Shown: positions 47,701-57,353, numbered from the stretch's first letter. The stretch is 64,000 nt of DNA from Drosophila pseudoobscura (GCF_009870125.1 NC_046683.1:53521869-53585868), one strand, 5' to 3'. The notes: generated from the letters alone by a model not told the origin. Program-made: numbers and translations.

Positions 47701-49458
47701 GTTCACTAATACTCTATTTTCATCTAAGTCACTGTTCACTAATACTCTATTTTCATCTAAGTCACTGTTCACTAATATTCTATTTTCATCTAAGTCACTG
47801 TTCACTAATACTCTATTTTCATCTAAGTCACTGTTCACTAATACTCTATTTTCATCTAAGTCACTGTTCACTAATACTCTATTTTCATCTAAGTCACTGT
47901 TCACTAATACTCTATTTTCATCTAAGTCACTGTTCACTAATACTCTATTTTCATCTAAGCCACTGTTCACTAATACTCTATTTTCATCTAAGTCATTGTT
48001 CACTAATACTCTATTTTCATCTAAGTCACTGTTCACTAATACTCTATTTTCAATTTCATTTTCAAAAATTAATTTTATTCCATAATTTTCAAGGAAACTG
48101 CGCCCCAGAAGGACATTATACGAAATATAGTTGTTTGGTACAACGAAAAATATTAGTTCTTTTTCAATGTTATGAAAAACTAAATTGACAATTATTTTTC
48201 CAAAAATGCTTATTCTCGAACCGTTAACTCCAAAATACTCTGTCGGTCTTAGTACACCATCAAAATTTTCATAAGGTATCGCCGAGCGCTGCATCAAATT
48301 AATAGCGCTACCGGTGTCCAACATGCCAGAAAGAAATTTAATTTGATACCTGCGTTTTATATCAGTGTAAAAATATACCCCTACCTGATTAACAATAGGA
48401 ACAAAAATATTGTTCTCCTCTCTGTCGTCCATCGGCGGGTTGCTGGCTGTACCCACGGATCGCTGGGCTGACATAGGCTTCTGTTGGCAATCCTTCACCT
48501 GGTGCTGCATGGATCCACACTGGAAACACGATCCCTTCTCCCGCTTAGGTGCGGGACACGATGAAGCATAATGGCCATGTGCTGAACAATTATAGCAGCG
48601 CGCCTGGCTCCGGTCATTTCCGGAAGCAGTCATCCCAGTGCGCCTAAAATTCGTCTGGGTACTCTTCCTCAAAGCCTCGTATTGTCGAGCTAGCTCCTTA
48701 AGTTTTCCGATGGTCGACGCTGAATACAATAAGGCGATACTGGAAGATCGATCACGAAAACCATCAATGATGAACTGCACTGTCAATTTCTCTTCGATGT
48801 CGGCACGCATAGCAATTTCTTCCATGCGAAGAATATATCCCATTACGGAGTTTTTCTCCGGGTTGAAAAAGGTTTCCTTCAACAGGAGTACCACGTCGGC
48901 AGTTGAATTGCTGCGGCCAAAAGTTTTTAGGAAGTTTCCTTTAAACTCGTCGTAAGTCTTTGATTTGTCGACACGCATGAACAAGTCCGCCTCTGTTCCC
49001 GCCTTCATCAACATGCGCACACAACGAAGCTTAAAATTGCTGCTTTCGTTCACGCCTCCGCAAATCCGTTCAAAATTCAAGACCCATTCAGAGGCTTCAT
49101 CATTTTCACTGACAGAAAAAGGGGCAATCAGTTGCTTGACCATTCGGATGTCATCGGTCACATGGTTGTCCATTACCATTAAGGCAGCCAGTTTCTTCTT
49201 TTTCTCAGCAACCCTTATTGCGGCGTCAAGTAATTCTTCTTCTTTCATATCGTCGATCTGCTCATTTTCAGACACTTTCTCCTCCGATTCAATATCCGAT
49301 TTATTCACCAGACTTTCAGAAACTTCATCCATTCCACCACTTATGGCAAGCTTGCGAAGTTGCCTTAGTGTTGCGCTGGCTGGAAAAATGATCTCTTTCT
49401 CCAGCAACCACTCTACAATTTTTTCTTTGTCAATGTTTGCCATGGTTTCCTCAGCCAT
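44701..49458 (-). CDS. Gag-Pol polyprotein of Ty3/gypsy retrotransposon (intact, 1585 aa)
   Basis: One uninterrupted frame encodes nucleocapsid, protease, reverse transcriptase, RNase H and integrase, with no frameshift between gag and pol. Gag ends with two CX2CX4HX4C zinc knuckles (C288-C301 and C311-C324). The protease motif DTG is at 381-383. Residues about 470-586 are an eleven-copy 11-residue repeat. Reverse transcriptase spans about 740-925, with YMDD at 871-874 and D808. RNase H has D1020, E1062, D1087 and D1130. Integrase has the HHCC finger (H1231, H1236, C1266, C1269) and D1299, D1358, E1394 with the D-35-E spacing. A GPY module follows at 1530-1532; there is no chromodomain. All catalytic residues are present, so the product looks functional. 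The ATG at 49458 is the first methionine of the frame, less than 100 bases after the primer-binding site; ATG codons follow at residues 6 and 43. No env-like frame follows. Confidence 0.95.
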   Translation of the reverse strand: MAEETMANIDKEKIVEWLLEKEIIFPASATLRQLRKLAISGGMDEVSESLVNKSDIESEEKVSENEQIDDMKEEELLDAAIRVAEKKKKLAALMVMDNHVTDDIRMVKQLIAPFSVSENDEASEWVLNFERICGGVNESSNFKLRCVRMLMKAGTEADLFMRVDKSKTYDEFKGNFLKTFGRSNSTADVVLLLKETFFNPEKNSVMGYILRMEEIAMRADIEEKLTVQFIIDGFRDRSSSIALLYSASTIGKLKELARQYEALRKSTQTNFRRTGMTASGNDRSQARCYNCSAHGHYASSCPAPKREKGSCFQCGSMQHQVKDCQQKPMSAQRSVGTASNPPMDDREENNIFVPIVNQVGVYFYTDIKRRYQIKFLSGMLDTGSAINLMQRSAIPYENFDGVLRPTEYFGVNGSRISIFGKIIVNLVFHNIEKELIFFVVPNNYISYNVLLGRSFLENYGIKLIFENEIENRVLVNSDLDENRVLVNNDLDENRVLVNSGLDENRVLVNSDLDENRVLVNSDLDENRVLVNSDLDENRVLVNSDLDENRVLVNSDLDENRILVNSDLDENRVLVNSDLDENRVLVNIESDQIENVVLTNRDSEMMLSDINNNGLLKDENYENKISVQLNCNNIDLLLKDNEQKHMASESLERTNLDIPYIYSIEITKEEDSYNIDPKRTDKERSKFMELIKLNYSDLTNIPAIQHNYEMNLKLKSEEPVRTVPRRLSYQEKKEVDTQIDELLKKGFIRESKSPYSSAIVLVKKKSGEKRMCVDYKQLNKICIRDGYPLPLIDDCLERLEGNTIFTLLDLKHSYHQVKVAESSVQYTAFVIPSGQYEYTRMPFGLMNAPAVFMRFINFILQPLIREGNVVVYMDDIAIGSKSLNEHLITVGRVLRILAEYRLEIKVSKCQFGYESIEFLGYTLSGKGISPNCEHTATIKHLPLPKDRHEMQKVLGLFSYFRRFIPAYSRIAKPLQELTKPGTKFELQDKCIQIFEYLREKLISSPVLALYNPNRETELHCDASSEGFGGILLQKQDDNKFHPTAYFSQRATKLEARYESFKLETLAVIYSLRKFRIYLEGIPFRIITDCNSVVLCLGKGRLHSNIARWAIELANYNYTLKHRSGKYMSHVDTLSRYPSALNQDFEYEPIVTIHESDNKDRIVSVIECDDINLQLQITQNRDNHIGKLKEQLEHGPVKKFSLSDGIVYKIGENDVELFYVPAEMETQIIRRVHENLCHLGTEKCMKEILRHYWFPNMRSKIDLFIGNCLNCIMFSVPTHANNRTLHNIPKRPIPFDTLHVDHFGPLPAVISKKKHVLVIIDAFTKFVKLFSVNTTSTKEVNTCFSKYFQFYSRPRRIISDRGTCFTSLEFSKFLLENNIEHVKVATASPQANGQVERVNRTMKAMLAKITEPINHEDWSKLLIKAEYAINNSVHSTTKELPSVLLFGVQQRGCNIDALTEYLDDKQDRTQSDLESVRKKSLDKIEHCQQKSEEYFERNHKNHIEFLEGDFVVMRNIDTTIGTNKKFVPKYRGPYIIKKVLPNDRYVLNDIENCQISQIPYEGIIEACRLRKWADWRNQCESDPYLNS
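47701..48051 (-). repeat. 33-bp in-frame tandem repeat inside gag-pol
   Basis: Eleven units of an 11-residue repeat (consensus DENRVLVNSDL) encoded by a 33-bp tandem array, followed by a degenerate twelfth unit (IENVVLTN). Units differ by single changes only (NNDL, NSGL, ENRILVN). The array lies between the protease and reverse transcriptase domains, a linker position, and keeps the frame open. Confidence 0.9.
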
Positions 49459-49538
49459 TTATAAAATGTGGAAAATACTCGTTGTCGGGGATGCCAGTAG
49501 ACAAATACTTATGTAGGCAGATTCTTTAAAGGGCTACT

Positions 49539-49552
49539 ATCCCACTTCTGAA
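49539..49552 (-). other. Primer-binding site, tRNA-Leu type
   Basis: Just inside the 5' LTR the element reads TTCAGAAGTGGGAT; TCAGAAGTGGGAT is complementary to the 3' part of tRNA-Leu (…TCCCACTTCTGA). It starts three bases after the LTR and pairs with tRNA bases that stop short of the terminal CACCA, so an intact tRNA 3' end would not be fully paired. tRNA identity is from memory. Confidence 0.6.
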
Positions 49553-49555
49553 GTT

Positions 49556-49882
49556 ATTGGCGCAGAAAGTACACGGATGTTTCGTACTTTTTATGATTTT
49601 ATTTTACTTAATTCTTTACCAACCACTCTGTCCTGTTGATACCGCAAAAGTGCTCATTGAATCCAGCTCCGATCTCTGGTTCTATTCCGATCTAGTTCTC
49701 GCATAGTTCTAGTTCGCAGAACTAGAACTATCGGATGATTATTCATATCGATACTTATTCGGATACTTACGATATTTCGTACAACGTTAATAGTAAATAC
49801 AATTGTAGATTAACACTAATAATTATAAGCTAGCAGCAAGGTAAATACAAATGTAGGGTTATAATACTAAAACAACCTAACA
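49556..49882 (-). repeat. 5' long terminal repeat of the retrotransposon
   Basis: The same 327-bp sequence as the 3' LTR, located at the right end because the element is on the minus strand. The gag start codon is about 100 bases inside it. Confidence 0.95.
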
Positions 49883-49887
49883 CTATT

Positions 49888-50700
49888 TATTTATTTTATT
49901 TTTTTTTTAATTATTGTAATTTTTCCTGTTTTTTTTGTATAAGTTCCTCTAGCAGTAACAGCAAACAACATAATTTGTATCAGTGATATTATTTTGTAAT
50001 CAAAAATACAAAATACAAAAAATGTGCCTATTTGCATTACGTTTGAGAGGCTTTTAAGTGATGCCATTATGTCACATAATAGTACATTGTGTATCGGATA
50101 TTGTAGATATAGAATTATAATTCCTAATCAATATTCCATTCGATTATAAAAACCTTTGCACACTGCGCTGGCGCTGGCGATGGCGATTGCGATTGCGAGG
50201 AAACAAGCAACAAATACGTGTATTAATTGTTGGTTTTGCATAAGCACAAGGTCGCAGCACCCCACAGAGCGCCCTCCGGCACTGATCCTCCATCCAGTAC
50301 GGGCAAAATAGTTCGAAACGAAAAAAAAAGCCCTAACAAATTACGCCTTTCGTTAAATTCTATTAAATAATATAAGTACGAGTGCGAGTGCGAGTACCCC
50401 AGCGTCAGCCACCTCTCTATCAATGTTATGCAAGAGATTTCACTGGCAAGGTCGTCGGCTGGAAATCCCGACAACACTGCCCTGCCTGCCTATTGAAAGC
50501 TGGCCAGAACGCAATAAGCCAGATGCAGATGCAGATGGAGATGGGTCACTCCAGCGGTCACTTTCGGTATTTGTGGGGGGGGCACATATTTCACTGGAGG
50601 ACTGAAAGTCCCCGAAGAAAAACTTAATGATTTTCCCAATCTATAAATATGAGCAGCAATCGAAGAGCAAAGCATTTTTCTTCCGTGATTGACACCACCC
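49888..50700. other. Non-coding: AT-rich flank and short repeats
   Basis: AT-rich sequence next to the insertion, then GCGATT/GCGCTG short repeats (50168-50198) and GATGCA repeats (50521-50545). No coding sequence was supported; the open frames at 50382-50627 show no protein features. Confidence 0.55.
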
Positions 50701-50711
50701 TGTAGAACCAC

Positions 50712-51945
50712 AGGGGTCAATTGACCCCTCTCGAACTAGTTCTGCGCTGTTTACCGCGCAACTAGCTACGCAACTAGTTACGCGGGAAGCGAACGCGGAC
50801 CAGTCGAAAAAGAACCGAAAAACGAAGCCGCCTTCGGTTTGTTTTTGAAGGCGGCAAATAACCGCAATTCCGTGAAGTTACAGTGCCCACTCAGCTAGTT
50901 TTTACCGAGCCACGACATGCAATGAGCACCGAAATAGTAAGTTAATCGTGATATTTTACTGTAGTTACGATCGTGGAATGAAAGAGACAAGAATTTACAC
51001 AAACAAAATGCATTTGTTTTCCTCGTTTGCTTTATGCGTTGATTTTGTTCACATCTGTACAAGATCTAATCGCTGGAAGAGTCTTTTGTGTGAATATTTA
51101 TTAAAAAAATGGAAAAGAATTAATAAATAAATCAAATTAATATAAACAGGTACGTGCAAATACTTTTAGAAACTCTAAAACAGGAGAATGAAGTTATTCG
51201 TGGTAAGACTAATAAAGATTAACAGAAAAATATTTGTATAATCAAATTAATTAACAACATTGTTTTTAGATCAATTGAATGCAGTGGTCCAAATTTTAGC
51301 GGATCAAACTGTTTTAATAAAGCAGCTGGTAAAGGAGAAGGGGGAATTGAATCCCATTCGGGGACAGTTCCCTATAAAACGTGAGGAAGAACTTATAGAA
51401 CTGGAAGAAAAAATAAAATTAAATAGGGACATTTATGTAAGTACATATATCTAAACTCTAAATTTTATGACTTTTTTCTCTGTCTTATCTTTATATTTTA
51501 ATGTTTCACTTACAGATAACAGCAATGAAATCAATTCTCCAGTGCCAAAAACCAGGAGTAGGCTAAGCATCATATAATTAAAAATTATTCGTTATAATGA
51601 AAGACATTGTGTTTTTATTTTTGTATTATTCCAGACTGCCAGATTGACTACTACCAGTAGTCAGTTCGGAACTAGTTACTGGTAACTAGGTCAGAGCTAG
51701 CTACAGGTAATCAAAGGGTAGTCGAGTGGGGAACTAGTTGCTGGCTTTCTACTGGTAACTAGTTCGGAACTACCTCCTGAGCAACTAGCTACGGGTAATC
51801 GAAGGGTAATCGAGCGGGAACCAGGGGTGGTTCCGCCCTAGGACATGCATGTGTTAAATTCTCCGCTGAAATACATTGCGGGTAATCGATCTGGAACCAG
51901 GGAGGTGAGAATGGTAGCTAGTGCGGCACCAGTGCGGAACTAGTT
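50712..51945. promoter_or_regulatory. AACTAGTT motif clusters and palindromes bracketing a nested gene
   Basis: Six copies of the palindrome AACTAGTT (50734, 50772, 51670, 51732, 51757, 51938) and two of AACTAGCT (50760, 51783) form two clusters, left and right of the small plus-strand gene. The left cluster starts with an 18-bp perfect palindrome AGGGGTCAATTGACCCCT (50712-50729). The right cluster contains CTAGTTAC-TG-GTAACTAG (51672-51689). AACTAGTT fits the AACYNGTT pattern of Grainyhead-type factors, but subterminal repeats of a DNA transposon are an alternative reading. Confidence 0.6.
51150..51566 (+). CDS. Small spliced gene of unknown function nested in the E75 intron (start unresolved)
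   Basis: Three plus-strand exons, 51150-51202, 51270-51436 and 51516-51566, have GT-AG boundaries (GTAAGA and GTAAGT donors; TTTTTAG and TTACAG acceptors) and phases that join into one frame of about 89 codons with a stop at 51564. The product is charged and helix-prone: YVQILLETLKQENEVIR, then a KQLVKEKGELNP segment, then FPIKREEELIELEEKIK. The last segment resembles the core of DUF4806 proteins, a tentative match from memory. A candidate first exon with ATG at 50922 (MSTEI, donor GTAAGT at 50937) has the wrong phase to join directly, so an exon is missing, the true start is elsewhere, or the gene is decayed. It lies in the intron on the strand opposite to Eip75B. Coordinates span introns. 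Confidence 0.5.
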
Positions 51946-51990
51946 GCCTGGTACTAGAGGGCAAGTTCTAGTTTCAATATACGACTGTAT

Positions 51991-54750
51991 CTGTATCTGT
52001 ATCTGTATCTGTTAGTATCTGTGTGCTCTCTCTGTGCCTGTGTGTCTGCATTCATTGGGTGAGTGGTGGGGTCTGTCTGTCACTCGCACAAAAAATGATA
52101 ACAGAAAAATAAAAATACTTTTCATTGGGGAATACATACGTCAGATACGACTATGTGTGTGTGTGAGATGCGTGAGATTATTAAGGTCTCATCATCGTGC
52201 CACAGCCCCAATTTGGTTTCTGGCATTGACATTGAAAACGCTTTTGGGGAGAACGATGGGTCCATCCTCAGAGCACAAAAAAAAAAACAGGTAGCTGATT
52301 GGGAATCTTTCTTTCCCCTCCCCGCCCCAGCCATCAACCACTTTTCACTTTCAGAGAGAGAGCGAGAGAGAGAGAGAGAGGGAGGGTGGGGGGAATAAAT
52401 CTACGAGTACGAGAGTATCTATCAGGGCGGCCTGCAAGGTGGAGGGGGGGGGGGGGGCATGGGGGGATGGCCTTGACTTTTATTTGCTTGACTACTCGCA
52501 GACTCGTTTATTTATTGGCCAAGCAGCCACGCAACAAAGGAGAGAGCGACGAGCATTCGCTCCCCATACATAAAATATATGTATGTATCCGTGATATACA
52601 TACATACATGCATATACTGTATATATATATATTGTATAACTGAGCCAATCTTGAGACACAAGCAAAACAAAACCGAAATAAAACCCCAAATGAAATCATT
52701 CGAAGTTCTCCAAAACAAAAATCATCGTCAACTGTCACTTTCATCGGCCCCTCCGTGGGGGTCCGAGGGGGGGTCGGAGGCGGCCGGGGCGGATGGATTC
52801 GTGGAACAGGTTCCACGCTTCCCCCCACACCCGCTTTAGCTGGAAACATATGATTTAATCCAAACTAAAAACAACAACAAAAGTTTGATTAATTAATTGC
52901 CTTAAAGCAACAAATTGAAAGTGGAATAAATTATGGAAATAATCCGAAAAGAATGGAATTCAATTTTAAAAATAGCCCCCAAAACGCAAGAAAAGTTTTG
53001 TGCCAGAAAGTGGAAGTGGAAACACACAAAAAAATAAAAACAAAACAAAACAAATAATAATTTAATTATATATAATTTAGAGAATTTATTAGGCATGTAG
53101 AATTCGACTTAAAAATTCATCAAAATCTGTTTCGAATCGACATTTAAGAGAATGCATAATGCATTTAATTCCATTAAAAATAAAACAAGGAAAAGTGTGA
53201 TATTAAATTGAATTTAATTGCTAGAAACTCCACGTTGAAAACGTTTTGGTGTGGCGGCACACGTGCTGCAACACTAGGATTACCCCATGCCCGATGCCTA
53301 AAGCGTCTGATAATTTTAACCAGACAAAACGGAAGCGCGCTCCCTCTCGATCTTGAAAAACACAATCAGCAATGCAAATGTGCATCTGAGAATCAAAGAA
53401 AGTAAAAAATCAAAAATCAACACTGATTTGTTGGGACAAAAACAATACATGTCTATATATATAATTTATGCGCACATTTTTCGTCATTCCATATATAGAA
53501 TATATATGTATTGGAATAGTAGTTCCAATTTGGATGCAATAACAACCGACATTCGGGGTATAGCGTCACAGAGAGAGACAGAGAGAGAAGACAACAGAGC
53601 AGACAGCGACAGAGAGAGAGAGAGGGAGAAACAGACAGGCAAAGTTTATTCCAGTTGAAGTTCAAGGTGAGAGCAGGAGGAATTATCGTATACAGAAATT
53701 AGCACACAATTATATACATACGTACGTGTATGTACGATATGTTTGGGGAGGTATATATATGTATATATACACATCATGTATAGCACATCATGCAACCTTG
53801 ACAAAGCCAAAAAAGTGTGCCGCGAATGGAGAGCGACAGAGGGAGAGAGAGACAGAGGGAGAGATAATTAAATTTAAATAAAAATAATTCGACTTTTTTG
53901 AGGTGCAGCCGGAGATTCCTATGGAAACCCAAGTACTACCCTGAATATATATCCCCAGAGCAAACAAAACTGTGAGGTAATCCAATTCCACGACGACTTT
54001 CATATCCGTTTATTCTAGAGAATGTACATAAATATCTTCCAACTGGGAGACCCGGACACCCGCAGACCCGGAGACCCATTGACCCAATCCGTAATTGCAC
54101 TCCGCACATTGAAACGTGCTTCAAAGCTAGTGAAGTTTTTTGTTTTATAGAAAGTAAAATTACTCATATTTAGCGTTGACCTTTGAAGAAAGAACCCGCT
54201 CGCTCATAGACACATTAACGTTGTCTAACTGTACAAACCGCTCTATAAAGAAATGACTCACCCATATATCACCCATCACGAATGCATTTCGATTTCCTAC
54301 ATGCCAAACAGAGTGCCTCTCTGTCTGTCTGTCTGGCCCACAAACACAGTTACAGGTGGGTTCTCTACACTGTGAAGCAGGATCGCGAATCAATCAATGG
54401 GGACTACAGATGGATAACTATGGTATGTATATGTTCTAGCTTTAGTCTTCGAACAACCCAGGTGTTCAAAGAGCCCAACGAAAGGGGCTTCTTCTTCATT
54501 CTAGCTTTAAGGTTACTCCTTTTTAAGAATATATATATAATGTTTAGACAAATAATAAGAATAAAGAATAGAGTTAAAGTTTGAAAAGTCTTTCCTCTGA
54601 TTGATTTGTTGGCCAGTGCCAGTGGTCTACAGATATTGTAGAACCTGTCCACCGACTGCGGCGCGATCGACAAGTGCCTTCAGGGTCAACAGGTTGCCAG
54701 AGCAACAGTTCGTTTGGGTGGGGCAGGGGGGGGTAGGTTGAAAGACTTAC
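51991..54750. other. Non-coding: intron next to the C-type exon
   Basis: Begins with an ATCTGT hexamer run (51988-52012). It also contains GA tracts (52352-52381 and 53570-53630), a G run (52443-52457), an AT-rich block (52850-53170) and TATATG repeats (53740-53768). An Ftz-F1-like site TGGCCTTGA is at 52468-52476. No gene was supported. Confidence 0.6.
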
Positions 54751-56218
54751 CTAGATCAGGAATCGAGCTAGACGGCTCCTCGCCATTGCTGTTGTTGCAG
54801 TTGCCGCTGCCGCCGCTGCTGTTGCTGCTGCTGCTGGTAGAGCCGGGGGCATGCTTGACCTTCGGCGGTGGCGGAGGCGGTGGTGGACGCATGGCAGAGC
54901 TGCCCATATTCGACTGCTGCTGCTGTTGGTGGTGTTGGTGGTGGTGCTGTTGGTGGTGCTGCTGATTGATATTGCTGCTGCTGGACACAACGGGCGTGCG
55001 AAATATATGCGATGTGGCGGAAGAAGAGCTGGCTGCCGCCGACGAGGAGATGGCAGAGGAGCCGCTGCTGCTGCTGGAGCTAACGCTGGCCACCACATGT
55101 TGCTGCTGCTGTTGTTGCTGCTGTTGCTGTTGCTGCTGGAAGTGATTGGACGCAATAACGTTCACGTGTCGCGTGCTGGTGCTGACCACAAACTTGCGGG
55201 CCGCCGCTGTGGGTGGTGCTGCCCCACTGGAGATGTACTGCGTCTGCTGCTGCTGTTGTGGTGGAGGAGGCGGAGGGGGTGGCGGTGGAGGCGGTGGTGG
55301 CGGCGCCAATGGTGGCGTCTGGCGCTGCTGATATTGCTGCTGCTGATCCATGTAGCCACCGGACACGGTGGCACCTGCCCCACCGCGTCTGTTGATTACG
55401 GGGGACACGGGCGCAGAGCGTGAGTGATGGTGGAGCGGCGGCGGCGACACGGACAGACGACGTGCCCCACCAACCACCACAGTGGCTTCATCGTACAGCC
55501 GACCATCCCGGATGACCCGCACATGCTGCTGATTCTGTTGGTGGTGCAGCGGCGGGGGCGACGGCTGCTGACGCTGCTGCTGCTGCTGCTGTTGTGGTGG
55601 CTGTTGCTGCTGAAAGTGGTGCAGGGAGGAGGGACTGGCCGAGTGGCGACGCGACAGGTGCTGGCTGGGCACTGCCCGTGTGATGATGATCTGTGGTGAC
55701 CCCGACAGGGCCACGGCGGTTGCCTCCGTTTGTGTCTGTCGGGCGACGCTGGCAGCACCGCTCGATGCCACTTGCTGGGTGTAAATGTGCTTGATGGCAC
55801 CTACCGTTGTGCTGGTGGCCCGCTGCTGGACGTACTCCACGCGTGGCGTGAGAATCACCTTCTGTGTGCCACCCGGCGTGGTCAGGCCCGTTGGCTGGCG
55901 TGGCGGCACTGTCTGCACCTGGACGTGGGTGTATCTCTGGGGCATGGCGGCAGAATTGCTGTTGCTGTTGCTGCTTTTGCTGTTGCTGCTGCTGCCGCTG
56001 CTGCTGCTCGGCTCCCGTTCGATCTCCTCCAGGTGGAGCATCTCAAAGTCGATCGGTTCGGTTTTGATCAGTTTTGGGGTACCCGAACCCGAGCCCGAAG
56101 CCGATTCCGATCCCAGGGCGCCTGCTCCGACAGCTCCAGCTCCTGCTGCTGCGGATGCTGCGGCGGCTGCAGCAGCTGCTGCCTGTGCCGCCTCCATGCA
56201 CTTGAGTTTCTTCAACAT
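54751..56218 (-). CDS. Eip75B: Eip75B (E75), isoform C-type first coding exon, N-terminal part
   Basis: First coding exon of the C-type isoform of the ecdysone-induced nuclear receptor E75, 489 codons plus one base from the first ATG (56218). Recognised by KLIKTEPIDFEMLHLEE, the TPQRYTHVQVQTVPPRQPTG-like block, the QKVILTPRVEYVQQRATST block, HVRVIRDGRLYDEATVVV, AARKFVVSTSTRHVNVIASN, HIFRTPVVSSSS and the end PSSSIPDL, close to remembered D. melanogaster E75C. The exon ends at a consensus donor GTAAGT (54750-54745) with one open base, the same phase as the other first exons. A second ATG in frame at 56197 (MEAAQ) corresponds to the start I remember for D. melanogaster; neither ATG has a strong context, so the start may be either. 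Long poly-Gln, poly-Pro, poly-Ala and Ser runs separate the conserved blocks. IKTE fits a SUMO acceptor consensus (inference). Confidence 0.95.
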
Positions 56219-57322
56219 TGGGGGGAAGGGAAAAATCGCACAAAAATATCGATATATATCGAATATCGATTAATATACTGGTGTATGTGTGTGTGGGTGA
56301 GGATTTTTTTGTTTTTGTTTTTGTGGATTTGATCCTGAATCACTTTTTGCCTCAATGATGCTTCTTCTTCGTTATCCTTTATCCTCTATCCTCTATTCCT
56401 CCTTCTTCTTCTTTAGTTTTAAAAATCAGTCTCTTCTTCTTTACGCTTTTGTGGTTGTTGTTGTTCTTGTTGTTGTTGTTGTTGTATTTTTCTTGGTTTT
56501 TTTTTGGATTATCAAAAAGTTTGTTTTGTAGTTGTGTTTTGTTTGTCAGCCTTCAAAGTTGCAAAAAAAAAATATGAAATTCCCCTTTTTGTTTTTCTCT
56601 ATTTCGGTATTCTATTGTATCCTAGATTTGTTGTCCTTAGTCCTTACGTTATCGTTATCCTTAGCGTTGTCCCTATATACCTGCCACACAGTTCCTTCCA
56701 GATATCCTTACAGTATATATATATATCTCTTTCTCTTTCACTTTCTCTCAAAATATATGTATATATTTCTCTGTTTTTTTTGTTTGTGTGTGTGTTGAGG
56801 CTTCTTCCGTTGAGGATGAGATGAGTTTTCCGACTGAGTTTTTGGATGTGATCGCTCTCTCTTTCTCTCTCGCTGTCTTTCTTTCGGCTCTGAGAGTGTT
56901 TTCCAAGTCTGAGTTCGTTTTTTGTTGTTAGGTGCTAATAATACTTGATGGTTTACACAGGACCTGACCTTTCCACAGCAGCTTCTGAGTATGTTTTTTA
57001 AAGTATCTAATGGAATGGAAATAATAAAAGATACACATTGGTTATCATATTTATCGCTAGGCATTGAGGGCACTGGAGGGCTCTATCTGGAGGGTTTAAG
57101 GAATTAGGCAATGATATTTTGGAATATTCGGAAAGCAAAAAAGGATCTCCGTTAGCAAAGCCCTAAAGGATCTATATATTTATCACTTGGTTACATTTTA
57201 TTTTCTACTTACATTTAGTTATAAATAGAGATGTGTGTATGTATGCATAATGCTCGCTTGATTGTTGGCTTGATTGATGGATTGTTTGATTGAAAATCGT
57301 TGATTAATATGTACTATAAGAA

Positions 57323-57353
<31 letters not shown>

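Larger units (their letters stand above)
44282..49887 (-). mobile_element. Full-length Ty3/gypsy LTR retrotransposon with target-site duplication
   Basis: Complete element, transcribed on the minus strand, the same direction as Eip75B. The element proper is 44287-49882 (5596 bp), flanked by the 5-bp direct repeat CTATT (44282-44286 and 49883-49887). Two LTRs of 327 bp show no difference that I could find by eye. Between them are a tRNA-Leu-type primer-binding site, one gag-pol frame and a short 3' untranslated stretch. There is no env frame. The tRNA-Leu primer site and the single frame suggest the mdg3/micropia/blastopia branch of fly gypsy elements, an assignment from memory. Identical LTRs and an intact frame indicate a very recent insertion, probably polymorphic. 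It lies in the intron used by the E75C-type transcript only. Confidence 0.95.

Noticed and set aside
47630..48188. Plus-strand frames of repeated Ser/Leu/Phe units inside the retrotransposon
   Set aside because: They are the antisense readings of the 33-bp repeat in gag-pol.
54851..56332. Several long plus-strand frames opposite the C-type exon
   Set aside because: Antisense shadows of CAG/CCG repeats in the real exon, reading as poly-Leu, poly-Cys or poly-Val.
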